A stretch of DNA of 64,000 nucleotides from Halostella pelagica (lineage in GTDB: Archaea > Halobacteriota > Halobacteria > Halobacteriales > Natronoarchaeaceae): contig CP040678.1 in NCBI GenBank assembly GCA_005954745.1, positions 1,240,001-1,304,000 on the forward strand. Reading direction: 5' to 3'. Both the position numbers and the translations under genes were made by a program. Positions 16,924 to 24,703 of this stretch are shown here, one piece after another (position 1 is the stretch's first letter; each line of letters opens with the position of its first letter). Below the pieces are notes generated by a model. It was not told the DNA's origin and made no database searches. It was given only the letters and a program-made list of their open reading frames with translations.

Positions 16924-17544
16924 ATGGATATAGATTTGACCGAGATATCTGTCCTTCTCGGGCAGAAAAACAGCGGCAAGAGCGTTCTGTTCGAGCACTT
17001 GTTGACCCAGACAGAGCGATACGTCTGTCTCGATCCGAATGGAGAACACGGCCCGCCGGGCGCTGTCTTCGCCGAGAGTCCGACCGAAGTTCTGTTCAAC
17101 TGGATGGAAGGTGAGACGCAGATAATCGTCCGAGATATGCCGCTGACAGAGGACAAGCTTGTTCAGTACCTCCGCGCTTTCGGCCAATTACAGCGTGCGT
17201 ACCTCTACATCGATGAGGTTCACAACTGGATGTCGTCGCACTACATTCCGGACGTGCTGAAGGACCTGATAAAGTGGCACGTGACTCACAACAACTGCGG
17301 GATCGTCGTCGCCGCGCACAAAGCGAAAGAGATCCATGATCAGATATGGACGCAGACGGACAACTTCTTTATTTTTAGCTACGGCGAGCACGAGGACGCG
17401 AAAATGTCCGAGGTAAGCATCCCGGACAAGGGAAGAGTCCACGACTTGGACCCTGAGAGCTACCAGTTCTTGTACTACAAGGATGTTGCTGGAGCATCAA
17501 GTCAGATCCGCGGTCCGGTCCCAATCCCTCGGCATCTCAAGTAG
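16924..17544 (+). CDS. Genome-packaging ATPase (HerA/FtsK type)
   Basis: This 206-aa P-loop ATPase has Walker A GQKNSGKS at residues 13-20, Walker B YLYIDEVHN near residues 92-100, and a sensor segment GIVVAAHKAKE. The size and layout match the A32/FtsK-HerA packaging ATPases of membrane-containing icosahedral viruses such as SH1 and P23-77, which pump DNA into a preformed capsid. It is immediately upstream of small membrane proteins and the capsid pair, as in those viruses. The ATP site appears intact. Confidence 0.85.
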   Translation: MDIDLTEISVLLGQKNSGKSVLFEHLLTQTERYVCLDPNGEHGPPGAVFAESPTEVLFNWMEGETQIIVRDMPLTEDKLVQYLRAFGQLQRAYLYIDEVHNWMSSHYIPDVLKDLIKWHVTHNNCGIVVAAHKAKEIHDQIWTQTDNFFIFSYGEHEDAKMSEVSIPDKGRVHDLDPESYQFLYYKDVAGASSQIRGPVPIPRHLK

Positions 17545-17553
17545 CGAGCGCTG

Positions 17554-17620
17554 GTAGCGACCGCTACGCTGTCTCCGTGTTTCCGTGCAACCCTGTCAAC
17601 AAACAAACGCATTCTTAAAT
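17554..17620 (+). promoter_or_regulatory. Intergenic hairpin and putative capsid promoter
   Basis: GTAGCG-AC-CGCTAC (17554-17567) is a perfect 6-bp inverted repeat just after the ATPase stop. A TATA-like TTCTTAAAT (about 17612-17620) ends about 21 bases before the ATG of the first small membrane gene. This is the largest gap in the virion operon and may start a separate late capsid transcript. Confidence 0.45.
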
Positions 17621-17641
17621 GGGGGATAAACTCAGATGTGC

Positions 17642-17791
17642 ATGGCATCGACAGACGACGACAGTACAAACGACACGAGCGGCTCGGAGGGCGGTGTGAG
17701 CCGCGCCCTGAGCTTCCTGACGGAACCGCTCGGTATGGGCCTCGTGGCCGGTATCGCAATCAGTCTCGGACTCAGTTACTACATCCTTTAA
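17642..17791 (+). CDS. 49-aa single-pass membrane protein
   Basis: An Asp/Ser/Thr-rich N-terminus (ASTDDDSTNDTSG) precedes one membrane helix (MGLVAGIAISLGLSYYIL) at the very C-terminus. An ATG two codons upstream (17636) is an alternative start. It follows the ATPase and precedes the 100-aa membrane protein by two bases, a position where SH1-type viruses encode small internal-membrane proteins. Confidence 0.65.
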   Translation: MASTDDDSTNDTSGSEGGVSRALSFLTEPLGMGLVAGIAISLGLSYYIL

Positions 17792-17793
17792 AC

Positions 17794-18096
17794 ATGACAT
17801 TCAACGTCGAAGAAAAACACGCAGTTGTCGGCGCAGGGGCCGCTATGGCGGTCCCGACAATCGCGGACGCCGCCGGAGTTGACCAGCTAATCGTATCCCT
17901 CGCCGACGCCGCGTTTGAAGGGGATAGAGGCTCAGCCTCTTTCGTCAGCGGCATCGGTTTCAGCGTCATCGGTATGGCGATGATCCTCGGCGCGATCCTC
18001 GCCGACATTGACGACTACCTTGGAGTGATGCTAGTCGGCCTCGGGACCGGATTCGTCGGCCTCGGGATCGAGAGTCTCGCGGAGGGAGGCAACTAA
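17794..18096 (+). CDS. Internal-membrane protein (SH1 VP12-like by size and position)
   Basis: This 100-aa protein has three hydrophobic stretches (HAVVGAGAAMAVPTIADA, FVSGIGFSVIGMAMILGAIL, YLGVMLVGLGTGFVGLG). SH1 VP12, a virion membrane protein, is of similar size and sits in the same place, directly before the two capsid genes. The ATG at 17794 gives the compact form; an upstream open frame has no haloarchaeal character. Confidence 0.7.
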   Translation: MTFNVEEKHAVVGAGAAMAVPTIADAAGVDQLIVSLADAAFEGDRGSASFVSGIGFSVIGMAMILGAILADIDDYLGVMLVGLGTGFVGLGIESLAEGGN

Positions 18097-18097
18097 C

Positions 18098-18559
18098 ATG
18101 ACCGACGAGACGCTTTCCACTGAACTCAGCTACGCAACTGTCGAGTCGAACACGGCAGGGGAGCCGACCCCCGTCACCACATGGAACGTCCCTGAGGGGA
18201 CGGCCATCAAAATCGCACAGGGATACGCGGCGATCCTAGACGCCGAGAAGGCCGACGGGAGCAACCCGGCCCGGAACACGAAGCTCGGCCTCGCCTACCG
18301 CGAACCGAACGACCCGCTCGATGCGTGGACCGTTATCTCAGACTTCAGCATCTCACCGTTCAACACGCTCTCGCTGAAGCAACAGCAGAGCGGAGAGAAC
18401 GCACAGCGCCGCCGGGTTCGCTTCGACCCCGAGCGGGTTCCGAAGGGCCGTATCACGCTGGAGGACGCCGACGAGCTCGCTCTCGTCGTGAACTCTCCCG
18501 ACCAGATCGACCCGGCAACGCTGTTCTTCAACTACCCCATGCAGGTGTCTCAGCGATAA
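18098..18559 (+). CDS. Small major capsid protein (VP7-like)
   Basis: This 153-aa, beta-rich, soluble protein lacks membrane segments and reads like a single jelly roll (TPVTTWNVPEGTAIKIAQ, LGLAYREPND, WTVISDFSISPFNTLSL, ATLFFNYPMQVSQR). Haloviruses of the SH1 type build their shell from two single-jelly-roll proteins encoded side by side, the smaller first. Identity rests on length, fold impression and synteny; direct similarity to SH1 VP7 needs a structure-level comparison. Confidence 0.68.
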   Translation: MTDETLSTELSYATVESNTAGEPTPVTTWNVPEGTAIKIAQGYAAILDAEKADGSNPARNTKLGLAYREPNDPLDAWTVISDFSISPFNTLSLKQQQSGENAQRRRVRFDPERVPKGRITLEDADELALVVNSPDQIDPATLFFNYPMQVSQR

Positions 18560-18561
18560 CC

Positions 18562-19371
18562 ATGAGCGCCAGCAACGGAGCACGACCGAGCAAAACGGTT
18601 TACCTCGGGCCTGAGGACTTCGATTTCAAGAAGTACTCTCCCGGCACAGAGGGAATCGTGGCGAGTGCCAAGGTGCCGAGCACTCAGGTGTGGAAAGCAC
18701 CTGTCGGCCTCCCCCTCGTGGTCGCTCTCACAGGCAAGCAGACGGGGACTGTCACCTCTGGAGCGACGGACGAGACTATCAACCTCTCGCCGGAGGCTCC
18801 TCTCGTGGACTACATGGACGATGTGACGCAGGGCCAGCACACTACCGACGCCTCTCTCGTGGGGTTCTTCGACTCCGACGACGACGGAGAGCCGGACACT
18901 CTCATCACCGACGCCACTCAGGTATCGTACAGCGGCACCTACGGCACGGACAACGATTTCATCACGTCGGTGGATCTAGACGAGTCTGACGGCGCTGGAG
19001 ACGTGGACGTTGCTTTCCACGCCATCATGCGGCACGGCCTCACCGAGATCCGGAAACGGAACTCGGGGAAGGGGAACACCTCTCAGATGCTCCAGAGCGA
19101 GGACAGCATCACGTGGGCCTTCTCGAACCCCGACGCGCCGGACACCGACCGACAGGTTACGTGGGACGGCAGGAACAACGGCCAGCGCGGGGTTCTCCCG
19201 CCGAAATTCCACATGGACCTCGTTTTCTACGACGAGAATTTCGGCACGGCCGTCGAGGAGGCCAACGCCAAGAACGTGGAAATCAGTATCCCGGTGTCTC
19301 AGCGGCCTCTCGGTCAGGACGAGAGCGCCGCCGAACTCCGGCGAAAGATCACGGCTCAGATGGTGGCCTAG
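18562..19371 (+). CDS. Large major capsid protein (VP4-like)
   Basis: This 269-aa, beta-rich protein follows the small capsid gene after two bases. It shares with it a closing segment ISIPVSQRPLGQD (compare FFNYPMQVSQR), consistent with a related fold. Motifs include YLGPEDFDFKKYSPGTEG and DDGEPDTLITDATQ. SH1 VP4 and HHIV-2 VP4 occupy this position. The ATG at 18562 is chosen because an open frame reaching back to 18325 is Arg-rich and lies inside the previous gene. Confidence 0.72.
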   Translation: MSASNGARPSKTVYLGPEDFDFKKYSPGTEGIVASAKVPSTQVWKAPVGLPLVVALTGKQTGTVTSGATDETINLSPEAPLVDYMDDVTQGQHTTDASLVGFFDSDDDGEPDTLITDATQVSYSGTYGTDNDFITSVDLDESDGAGDVDVAFHAIMRHGLTEIRKRNSGKGNTSQMLQSEDSITWAFSNPDAPDTDRQVTWDGRNNGQRGVLPPKFHMDLVFYDENFGTAVEEANAKNVEISIPVSQRPLGQDESAAELRRKITAQMVA

Positions 19372-19387
19372 CGGCCACAGCCCCATC

Positions 19388-19606
19388 ATGGCTATTTTAG
19401 ACGGGACCACCGACGAGACGGGAAGCGACAGCACCACAGACACCACGACCGAGGAGACGAGCACGACCGATGACGATGACCCCGGCCTCGTGGCCCGGCT
19501 CGCAGAGAAAGCGAGAACTCTGAGCGACCTCGTGGAGCCTTTCGCTACGCTCCTCACGGCCGTCGTGCAGGCCGCCACCGTCGCCACTCTCGTGAGGCAA
19601 GCATGA
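19388..19606 (+). CDS. 72-aa virion-operon protein, acidic with amphipathic C-terminus
   Basis: The N-terminal half is Thr/Asp/Ser-rich and disordered (TDETGSDSTTDTTTEE). The C-terminal half is hydrophobic-amphipathic (LVEPFATLLTAVVQAATVATL), probably membrane-associated. SH1 encodes a small protein (VP13) after its large capsid gene, so this may be the equivalent. Its TGA overlaps the next ATG. Confidence 0.65.
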   Translation: MAILDGTTDETGSDSTTDTTTEETSTTDDDDPGLVARLAEKARTLSDLVEPFATLLTAVVQAATVATLVRQA

Positions 19607-20064
19607 CCGGACTCATCGGCACGGACACGCCGATAGACGACCTGCTTGAGCAGTATTTCCCCGGAGCGCCGAGGAATCTGCTGTATGAGGCCTTCGAGGA
19701 CGAAACGAACGCACTCCTCGCGGCTCTCCTCATGGAGATGCGCGGGGACGACGTGGACCAAGACGTAAGCGGAGAAACAGAGGCCGTTTACCACAGTAAC
19801 GCGGGGATCCCCGTCACCTCGACCAGCGAGGAGACAGAGGAATGGGATTTCATGGCTGACACGGTGGTCGTGTACGGTTTCGACGCGCCGCTCACCGTCG
19901 CGTTCAAGAGCCCGAACAAGACCGACCGAGATATCCCGCTGACATCAACTGAAGCGCCGTTTAGCCTCTCCCCTCCGGGTGGGGTATCGACATCCAAACT
20001 GTGGTACCGGAAGACGACCGAGAGTGCCGCTGACACCACTCTGAACGTGTTAGCACTCAGATAG
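19603..20064 (+). CDS. Virion-operon protein, beta-rich
   Basis: This 153-aa protein has a short helical head (PIDDLLEQYFPGAPRNLLYEAF) followed by a beta domain with VVVYGFDAPLTVAFKSPNKTDRDIPL. The latter resembles small beta-barrel or capsid-decoration domains. It starts in an ATGA overlap and has no transmembrane segment. A minor capsid or vertex protein is plausible by position. Confidence 0.62.
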   Translation: MTGLIGTDTPIDDLLEQYFPGAPRNLLYEAFEDETNALLAALLMEMRGDDVDQDVSGETEAVYHSNAGIPVTSTSEETEEWDFMADTVVVYGFDAPLTVAFKSPNKTDRDIPLTSTEAPFSLSPPGGVSTSKLWYRKTTESAADTTLNVLALR

Positions 20065-20068
20065 ACAC

Positions 20069-20920
20069 ATGACATTCGACGCCGCAGTAAACACCGATTT
20101 CGGGACGATGCTAGCCGACCTCCGCGACAAAGTGAGCGGAATGACCAACTGGAGTCTCTACGAGGACAACACGGCCGGAGGTGCCAGCGCCTACGACACC
20201 TCTTTCGTGTTCGAGACGCCGACCGGCGAGTACATCAAAGTCGGAGACAACGCTGGCGCACTCTCGATGGAGTACGGGTCGGCCTACGACACCGGAACGA
20301 GCTCGTGGACCACGCAGTACAACAACCCGTCACACAAGGGAATGATGCCGGCTGAGCACATGAGCCCCGGAAATTACGTCGAGACGGACGCCACGAAGTA
20401 CTGGCTAGAGTACGTCGCTGACAAAGGGTTCATGCTCTACTACACCCGGGAAGAGGGCGACGGAAACGACGGGGCGGTGTACGGCGGGTTCGCCAAGCTG
20501 ACCAAGCTGTGGGACTACGACGCCGCGACCGCCGAGGAGGGAGATTACGTCTCGTCATGGGCCGGCTACCGACAAGGCGAGGAATACACCACTGAGGCGT
20601 GGAACACCCCGGCAAACGGCCTGACAAACAATGGCTCCGACAACGAGCACACGATCCACGCGAAAGGGTGCGTGAACCCGGACGCAAATTACGCGAACTA
20701 CCCGGTAGCCGAAACGAACGTTCTGGCCTCGACGACGTTCGAGAACGCGAGCGGTCGGGAAGCGTTCATAGGCACCCACGACCTGTGGGCGATAGACCGG
20801 AGTGGGAACGACTCTAGCCATCTCGATACCATCACCATCGGCGGGGTGGACACCTACACAGTCCTCAAGGAATACAGCGCGAGCGGCCCCGGTGTGCCGT
20901 TCGCGATGAGGATGGACTAA
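20069..20920 (+). CDS. Putative minor virion/spike protein
   Basis: This 283-aa, aromatic- and Gly/Asn-rich protein is without membrane segments (MTNWSLYEDNTAGGASAYDT, SHKGMMPAEHMSPGNYVETD, GYRQGEEYTTEAW). The N-terminal piece, with repeated Trp/Tyr and 'FETPTGEYIKVGDN', suggests a beta-sandwich exposed domain. It could be a receptor-binding or vertex protein. I recognise no catalytic motif. Confidence 0.6.
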   Translation: MTFDAAVNTDFGTMLADLRDKVSGMTNWSLYEDNTAGGASAYDTSFVFETPTGEYIKVGDNAGALSMEYGSAYDTGTSSWTTQYNNPSHKGMMPAEHMSPGNYVETDATKYWLEYVADKGFMLYYTREEGDGNDGAVYGGFAKLTKLWDYDAATAEEGDYVSSWAGYRQGEEYTTEAWNTPANGLTNNGSDNEHTIHAKGCVNPDANYANYPVAETNVLASTTFENASGREAFIGTHDLWAIDRSGNDSSHLDTITIGGVDTYTVLKEYSASGPGVPFAMRMD

Positions 20921-20924
20921 GCCG

Positions 20925-21488
20925 ATGGCGACTTATCCCGCAGTCCAGGCCACGCAGACCGAAGCAGACGGAACGCGCCCGTCGCCGTCGCGAGCGGCGG
21001 CCGCGGCAACGCAGACGCAGACCGCCGCGGCACGACCCGCGCCGACCAGGACGGGAGCCGCGACGGTGCAGTCGGAGGCCGACGCCGCGCGCCCCCGGCC
21101 CGTTAGGACGGCAGACGGTGTTCTGGTTACGACGTCTTCCGGTGTCGTCGTCCCTGGAGATTTCCGCGGAGTAGAGGTAACTGTGGTGACCCCGGACGGC
21201 GAGCGGCTAACCGAGGTGAATCAACTGCTGGCGCTGGACCCGTTCGCCGTCAGCACGCCAATCGACAAGGACGGCCGCGGCACCCTCTCGCTACTTCAGA
21301 CGACCTATACCGATTTCCGGGCCATCGCGAAGCGGCCAGGGTCGGATACGGTACAATATGCGTGGTTTGAGGGGATGGCGAACAGCATCGGCATCAACCA
21401 GAGAGAAGCCGAGATCGTCGTTCAGCCGGTCGAAATAAAGGGCCTTCACGCTGGTGGCGGCGCAGACTTCGGAGGTATGCTAGGATAA
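20925..21488 (+). CDS. Virion-operon protein with triplicated Ala/Pro/Arg-rich N-terminus
   Basis: Residues about 5-65 contain three imperfect copies of a roughly 20-residue Ala/Gln/Thr/Arg/Pro unit (for example ATQTEADGTRPSPSRAA, ATQTQTAAARPAPTRTG, TVQSEADAARPRPVRTA). The remaining 120 residues form a beta-rich domain (VVVPGDFRGVEVTVVTPDGERL, QREAEIVVQPVEIKGLH). The basic, proline-rich repeats are unusual in an acidic proteome and may be a flexible linker or a DNA/capsid contact. The stop shares a base with the next ATG (TAATG). Confidence 0.62.
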   Translation: MATYPAVQATQTEADGTRPSPSRAAAAATQTQTAAARPAPTRTGAATVQSEADAARPRPVRTADGVLVTTSSGVVVPGDFRGVEVTVVTPDGERLTEVNQLLALDPFAVSTPIDKDGRGTLSLLQTTYTDFRAIAKRPGSDTVQYAWFEGMANSIGINQREAEIVVQPVEIKGLHAGGGADFGGMLG

Positions 21489-22009
21489 TGGCACGCTCAG
21501 ATCCGACGCTCGTCAACGCGAGCATCCCGACAGAGGCACAGCCAAACAACCGATTCACGTTCTCCGTGCAAGTGCGGCAAGGGGGCCCTGACCCGATAGC
21601 GAGCGACAATAGTTGCGTTTCGCAGGCACTCAATGTCGCAGGGTGGGAAACGCCGATTAAGCTGTTCGTAGACGGCGAGGAGGTGGATTCTACGGAGTTG
21701 TGTATGGGTAGTGGCCACTCAAAAACGGGCAACCTCGGCACCTCGTTATCCTCCGGCACTCACGAGCTAAAAGTGACCGTATACGAAGTCGGTGGCAACG
21801 CTTACGACCTCTCGAACGACCCGATGGAACCGAACGACTCCGTGACGCAAACCGTCACCGTCGAGGAGGGAGCACGAGATCCGAGCGAGCCGAGCGCGAC
21901 CGACCGAGTGACCGATTTCGTCGGCTCAATCGCCGACGCGCTCGGCGGAACGACCCAACAAGTGGCGTTCGGCGCGGCGCTCGCTATGCTCCTCTTGGTG
22001 GTGGTCTGA
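21488..22009 (+). CDS. Tail-anchored surface protein 1 (Ig-like)
   Basis: This 173-aa protein has a CARDB/Ig-like beta domain (about 1-125: NRFTFSVQVRQGG, IKLFVDGEEVDST, GTHELKVTVYEVGG) with two cysteines that could pair. A linker follows, then one membrane helix at the extreme C-terminus (VAFGAALAMLLLVVV). No N-terminal signal is seen, so it is probably inserted in the viral or host membrane by its tail. It is first of three similarly built neighbours. Confidence 0.65.
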   Translation: MARSDPTLVNASIPTEAQPNNRFTFSVQVRQGGPDPIASDNSCVSQALNVAGWETPIKLFVDGEEVDSTELCMGSGHSKTGNLGTSLSSGTHELKVTVYEVGGNAYDLSNDPMEPNDSVTQTVTVEEGARDPSEPSATDRVTDFVGSIADALGGTTQQVAFGAALAMLLLVVV

Positions 22010-22010
22010 C

Positions 22011-22631
22011 GTGGCGGAACTAGCTCCCCCTGACAGCGGAGGAGGGTCGGACAGCATGATGACCTTAGACAGCGTTGGGACTAGCAGCGGCCACATCCGG
22101 CACCCGGCGGACGCCGACCGCCGCTCGGCCTACGAACCTCAGCTATCCGCGGAAGTGACGACCGGCGACGAGTCCCGGTCGGCCACGATAGTCTGGTATT
22201 TCGGAGAGACACAGGTAGCGGACGCCTCGGAGGTGGTTTCGCGGAACACGCATGAGACTTTGACCAGTCGAGTCGCATGGTCCGAGGTGGAGGCCGACGG
22301 CCTCGTTCCCGGTGAATACGAACTGACCGCCGAGCTCACTCAGACGGGAACCATCCAGACGTGGGGGACCGTGACGGTCCACGACCAGCAAGCCCCCGAC
22401 GACGGAGGGACCGGAGAGGACCCATGCAGAGACGGATACCAGTTGGACCCCGACACCGGGGCGTGCCTAGCCATCCCCGACGACGGCACCAACGGCGACG
22501 ACAGCGACGACAGCGACGACAGCGAAGCGCCTGAGGGACTGCCCATGCTCCCTCCAATGGGCGGCCTGAGCGCCGCGCAAACGACTCTCGCGGCTATCGG
22601 TGGCCTCGTGCTACTCGTGGTGATAATCTAA
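22011..22631 (+). CDS. Tail-anchored surface protein 2 (Ig-like)
   Basis: This 206-aa protein starts at GTG. An Ig-like domain (SATIVWYFGETQVADASEV, GLVPGEYELTAELTQTG) is followed by a Cys-containing linker (EDPCRDGYQLDPDTGACLAI), an acidic Asp/Ser spacer and a C-terminal membrane helix (AAIGGLVLLVVII). It has the same architecture as its neighbours, with no signal peptide. Confidence 0.65.
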   Translation: MAELAPPDSGGGSDSMMTLDSVGTSSGHIRHPADADRRSAYEPQLSAEVTTGDESRSATIVWYFGETQVADASEVVSRNTHETLTSRVAWSEVEADGLVPGEYELTAELTQTGTIQTWGTVTVHDQQAPDDGGTGEDPCRDGYQLDPDTGACLAIPDDGTNGDDSDDSDDSEAPEGLPMLPPMGGLSAAQTTLAAIGGLVLLVVII

Positions 22632-22632
22632 T

Positions 22633-23505
22633 ATGAGTCCATCCATCAAAATCGACCCTGAGACGATTCTACCCGGCGATACCGTAGAGTACGAAATCGA
22701 ATTCTTCAACAAACGGACCTTTGTTGACGAGGACGTGCCCGAGGATCGGTTTGTCTCCGAGGATCTCACGCTCGACAACAAGGCGGTTGACACGGAACCT
22801 CACATAGTTGACCACATCGAGGTCATGGTTCGAGGCGGAGAGAACCGCACCGTAACCGGCTCTTTCGTCGTACCCTCCGACGTGCAGAGGGACCTAAACG
22901 ACCACAACGCCGTTATCAGCATCGGCGATGGCGGGACAATTGCCCTCATCCCCGGCACTGGTAGGCACTCTACCGGCGGCACCGACGACAGCACCGACTC
23001 TGGCACCGACAGCGGCGACAGCGGCACCGACTCTGGCACCGACAGCGGCACGACGCCAGCAAATTACGAGTGGACGACCGCCGACACACACCGCGGCTGG
23101 CGGCTAGAGTACGCCAAGGACGGAGACATATGGAGAGTGACCGACCGGAGTATGTTCCTGTCGAGTGACGGGAGTCCCACCTACGACCACGAGACTGTTG
23201 GAGACTCCCCTGAGGATGCGTCTGACGCACTCTCGCAACTCTTAGGTTGGGAGTCGGTTGTTCCCGTCCCTGACGGCCCGACGGACTCGACCGACTCTGG
23301 CACCGACAGCGGCACCGACAGCGGCGACAGCGGCACCGACAGCGGCGACAGCGGCACCGACAGCGGCACCGACACCGGAGGGAGCACCGACAGCGGCACA
23401 CAGTGGGACTTCCCGATGACTGACCTCGGACTTCCGACGCTCTGGGGAGTGCCGGGGATCCTTGTTATTCCGGGGTTCATCGCTGTCCTGGCGGTGGTTC
23501 TGTGA
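22633..23505 (+). CDS. Tail-anchored surface protein 3 with Asp-Ser-Gly-Thr repeats
   Basis: This 290-aa protein has an Ig-like N-terminus (IKIDPETILPGDTVEYEIEFF), a first DSGTD-type spacer, then a small domain with ANYEWTTADTHRGWRLEYAKDG (a halophilic W/Y-rich module), and a second longer spacer of repeated GTDSGDS units. A C-terminal membrane helix (ILVIPGFIAVLAVVL) ends it. The spacers probably form extended stalks. This may be a host-binding spike. Confidence 0.65.
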   Translation: MSPSIKIDPETILPGDTVEYEIEFFNKRTFVDEDVPEDRFVSEDLTLDNKAVDTEPHIVDHIEVMVRGGENRTVTGSFVVPSDVQRDLNDHNAVISIGDGGTIALIPGTGRHSTGGTDDSTDSGTDSGDSGTDSGTDSGTTPANYEWTTADTHRGWRLEYAKDGDIWRVTDRSMFLSSDGSPTYDHETVGDSPEDASDALSQLLGWESVVPVPDGPTDSTDSGTDSGTDSGDSGTDSGDSGTDSGTDTGGSTDSGTQWDFPMTDLGLPTLWGVPGILVIPGFIAVLAVVL

Positions 23506-23600
23506 GCCTGAGTCTAACCGACCTCGTTGGCGCGAGCATACCCGGAACGCTCGCCTCGCTCGCCGTGATAGTGCTTATTGTGGCCGCCTGGAGGATCTGA
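23502..23600 (+). CDS. 32-aa membrane peptide
   Basis: A GTG within the previous stop (GTGA) opens a 32-residue frame that is mostly one membrane helix (TLASLAVIVLIVAAWRI). The coupling and hydrophobic composition support translation. It could be a small internal-membrane or lysis-related peptide. Confidence 0.5.
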   Translation: MSLSLTDLVGASIPGTLASLAVIVLIVAAWRI

Positions 23601-23601
23601 T

Positions 23602-23868
23602 ATGGCTGTCGAACCCTACACGGTGGCCGCGTTCGTGGTGAGCACGTCCGCCATTGTGACGGCCTCGGCGACGGTCGGCGCGGCGAAGTGGATACGCGAC
23701 GTGCGCCAGGAGGTTTCGCGGAACTCCCGTGTTCTGCACGGCGAGGAGGAGGTCGAGGAGTGGGGTGGCCTTGTGCAGATGGTTCACGACCACCGCACGG
23801 CACTCCGAGAGGCCGACGAGATAGACCGCGTGAGAACGGACGGAGGGAGGCGTGACCGTGACGATTGA
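23602..23868 (+). CDS. 88-aa membrane protein with charged C-terminus
   Basis: The protein has an N-terminal membrane helix (YTVAAFVVSTSAIVTASATVG) followed by a charged helical tail (RDVRQEVSRNSRVLHGEEEVEEW, VHDHRTALREADEIDRV). Size and topology resemble small holin- or spanin-like proteins, but the similarity is only general. Confidence 0.6.
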   Translation: MAVEPYTVAAFVVSTSAIVTASATVGAAKWIRDVRQEVSRNSRVLHGEEEVEEWGGLVQMVHDHRTALREADEIDRVRTDGGRRDRDD

Positions 23869-24046
23869 ACTCACGCTCTATCAGTTGAGCGCGGTCGTGA
23901 TCTCGGCGGTCGTGCTCGCCGTGACAGACGGCGCTGCAATTTCCCGTCTCGGAGTAGCGTGGACAGCAAAAAAGGTCGGACTCAAACCTGCCGAAATCAT
24001 GCGCTATGAGCGTGCTACGGACGGCGACGGCGATAAGCCCGAGTAG
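23852..24046 (+). CDS. 64-aa membrane protein
   Basis: This frame overlaps the end of the preceding gene by 17 bases; starts at GTG 23852 or 23858 are possible. One membrane helix (YQLSAVVISAVVLAVTDG) is followed by a second hydrophobic, partly basic segment (SRLGVAWTAKKVGL) and an acidic tail. It is the last gene of the continuous virion operon. Confidence 0.58.
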   Translation: MTVTIELTLYQLSAVVISAVVLAVTDGAAISRLGVAWTAKKVGLKPAEIMRYERATDGDGDKPE

Positions 24047-24050
24047 ATCC

Positions 24051-24062
24051 TTTTGACAAGTT
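24051..24062 (+). promoter_or_regulatory. Shared provirus promoter-type motif, copy 2
   Basis: TTTTGACAAGTT, differing in one base from the copy at 14905-14916, is placed 37 bases before the ATG at 24100. It would start a separate transcript for the nuclease-like gene pair. Confidence 0.4.
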
Positions 24063-24099
24063 CCGGACTATCTTGCTAACCGATCACGTAGCCGCGGCC

Positions 24100-24513
24100 A
24101 TGGGTCAACGAAGCAACGAGGCGCAAGGCGAATTCGCAACCGAACACGTCGCGGATGTCTTCAATCTCGTCGTCGAGAACGAGATAGAAGACTGGTACGA
24201 CGCGATAAATGAACGGACGGGAACGAAGCACGAGTGCAAGTCAACTCGGCGCGAACTGAGCAACGGAAGGCCGGGGCGGTTCCGTCTGTGGGAGGACCAG
24301 ATCGCTTCTCTCGAAGCGTCCGACCGGACGGCGACCGCGTGGGTGACGTTCGTGCTGCTCGACCAGGGCGGCGATGTCGTCGCTGTCCAACGCCGCAAGC
24401 CGACGACAGTCCGGAAGATCGTCGAAAAGCGCGGCGGTTGGAACCGGGCGGGTCATGATCAACGGTCAGGCCGTCAGCATAAACTACCGTGGCCGGAGGT
24501 CGTGGACGAATGA
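24100..24513 (+). CDS. PD-(D/E)XK-like nuclease or resolvase
   Basis: This 137-aa protein has an N-terminal helix with ATEHVADVFNLVVENEIEDW, then HECKST (an E-x-K motif), RPGRFRLWEDQIASLEAS, and a beta strand TAWVTFVLLD. The order resembles archaeal Holliday-junction-resolvase/PD-(D/E)XK folds, with the acid-x-Lys and a downstream Gln-containing helix. The upstream catalytic Asp is not clearly placed. An earlier TTG (24073) is possible, but the ATG at 24100 fits the promoter-like motif better. A role in viral DNA processing is likely. Confidence 0.55.
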   Translation: MGQRSNEAQGEFATEHVADVFNLVVENEIEDWYDAINERTGTKHECKSTRRELSNGRPGRFRLWEDQIASLEASDRTATAWVTFVLLDQGGDVVAVQRRKPTTVRKIVEKRGGWNRAGHDQRSGRQHKLPWPEVVDE

Positions 24514-24701
24514 AATCGAAAGTGTTCCCGAACACGGCGCGCATCGTTGCGTATCCCAACACCGAACACGATACGGAGGTTCTCATGTTTCTCCAGAACC
24601 TCGTCGACGAGGCGACCGGACTCCGGGCGTGGTGGACGCACGATCACGACCTCGAAAACTCCGACGGTCTCAACGACCGTGCGCTGGTTCTACAGCGATA
24701 A
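24510..24701 (+). CDS. 63-aa hypothetical protein
   Basis: The protein is coupled to the nuclease-like gene by an ATGA overlap. The sequence (MKSKVFPNTARIVAYPNTEH, LRAWWTHDHDLENSDG) predicts a small alpha/beta protein. No motif is recognised. Operon position suggests an accessory to the nuclease. Confidence 0.6.
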   Translation: MKSKVFPNTARIVAYPNTEHDTEVLMFLQNLVDEATGLRAWWTHDHDLENSDGLNDRALVLQR

Positions 24702-24703
24702 CG

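Noticed and set aside
22970-23401. Cys/Arg-rich minus-strand frame in the third surface protein gene
   Set aside because: It is the reverse reading of GGC ACC GAC AGC repeats. The apparent Cys motifs follow from AGC/GGC-type repeats, not from a real zinc protein.
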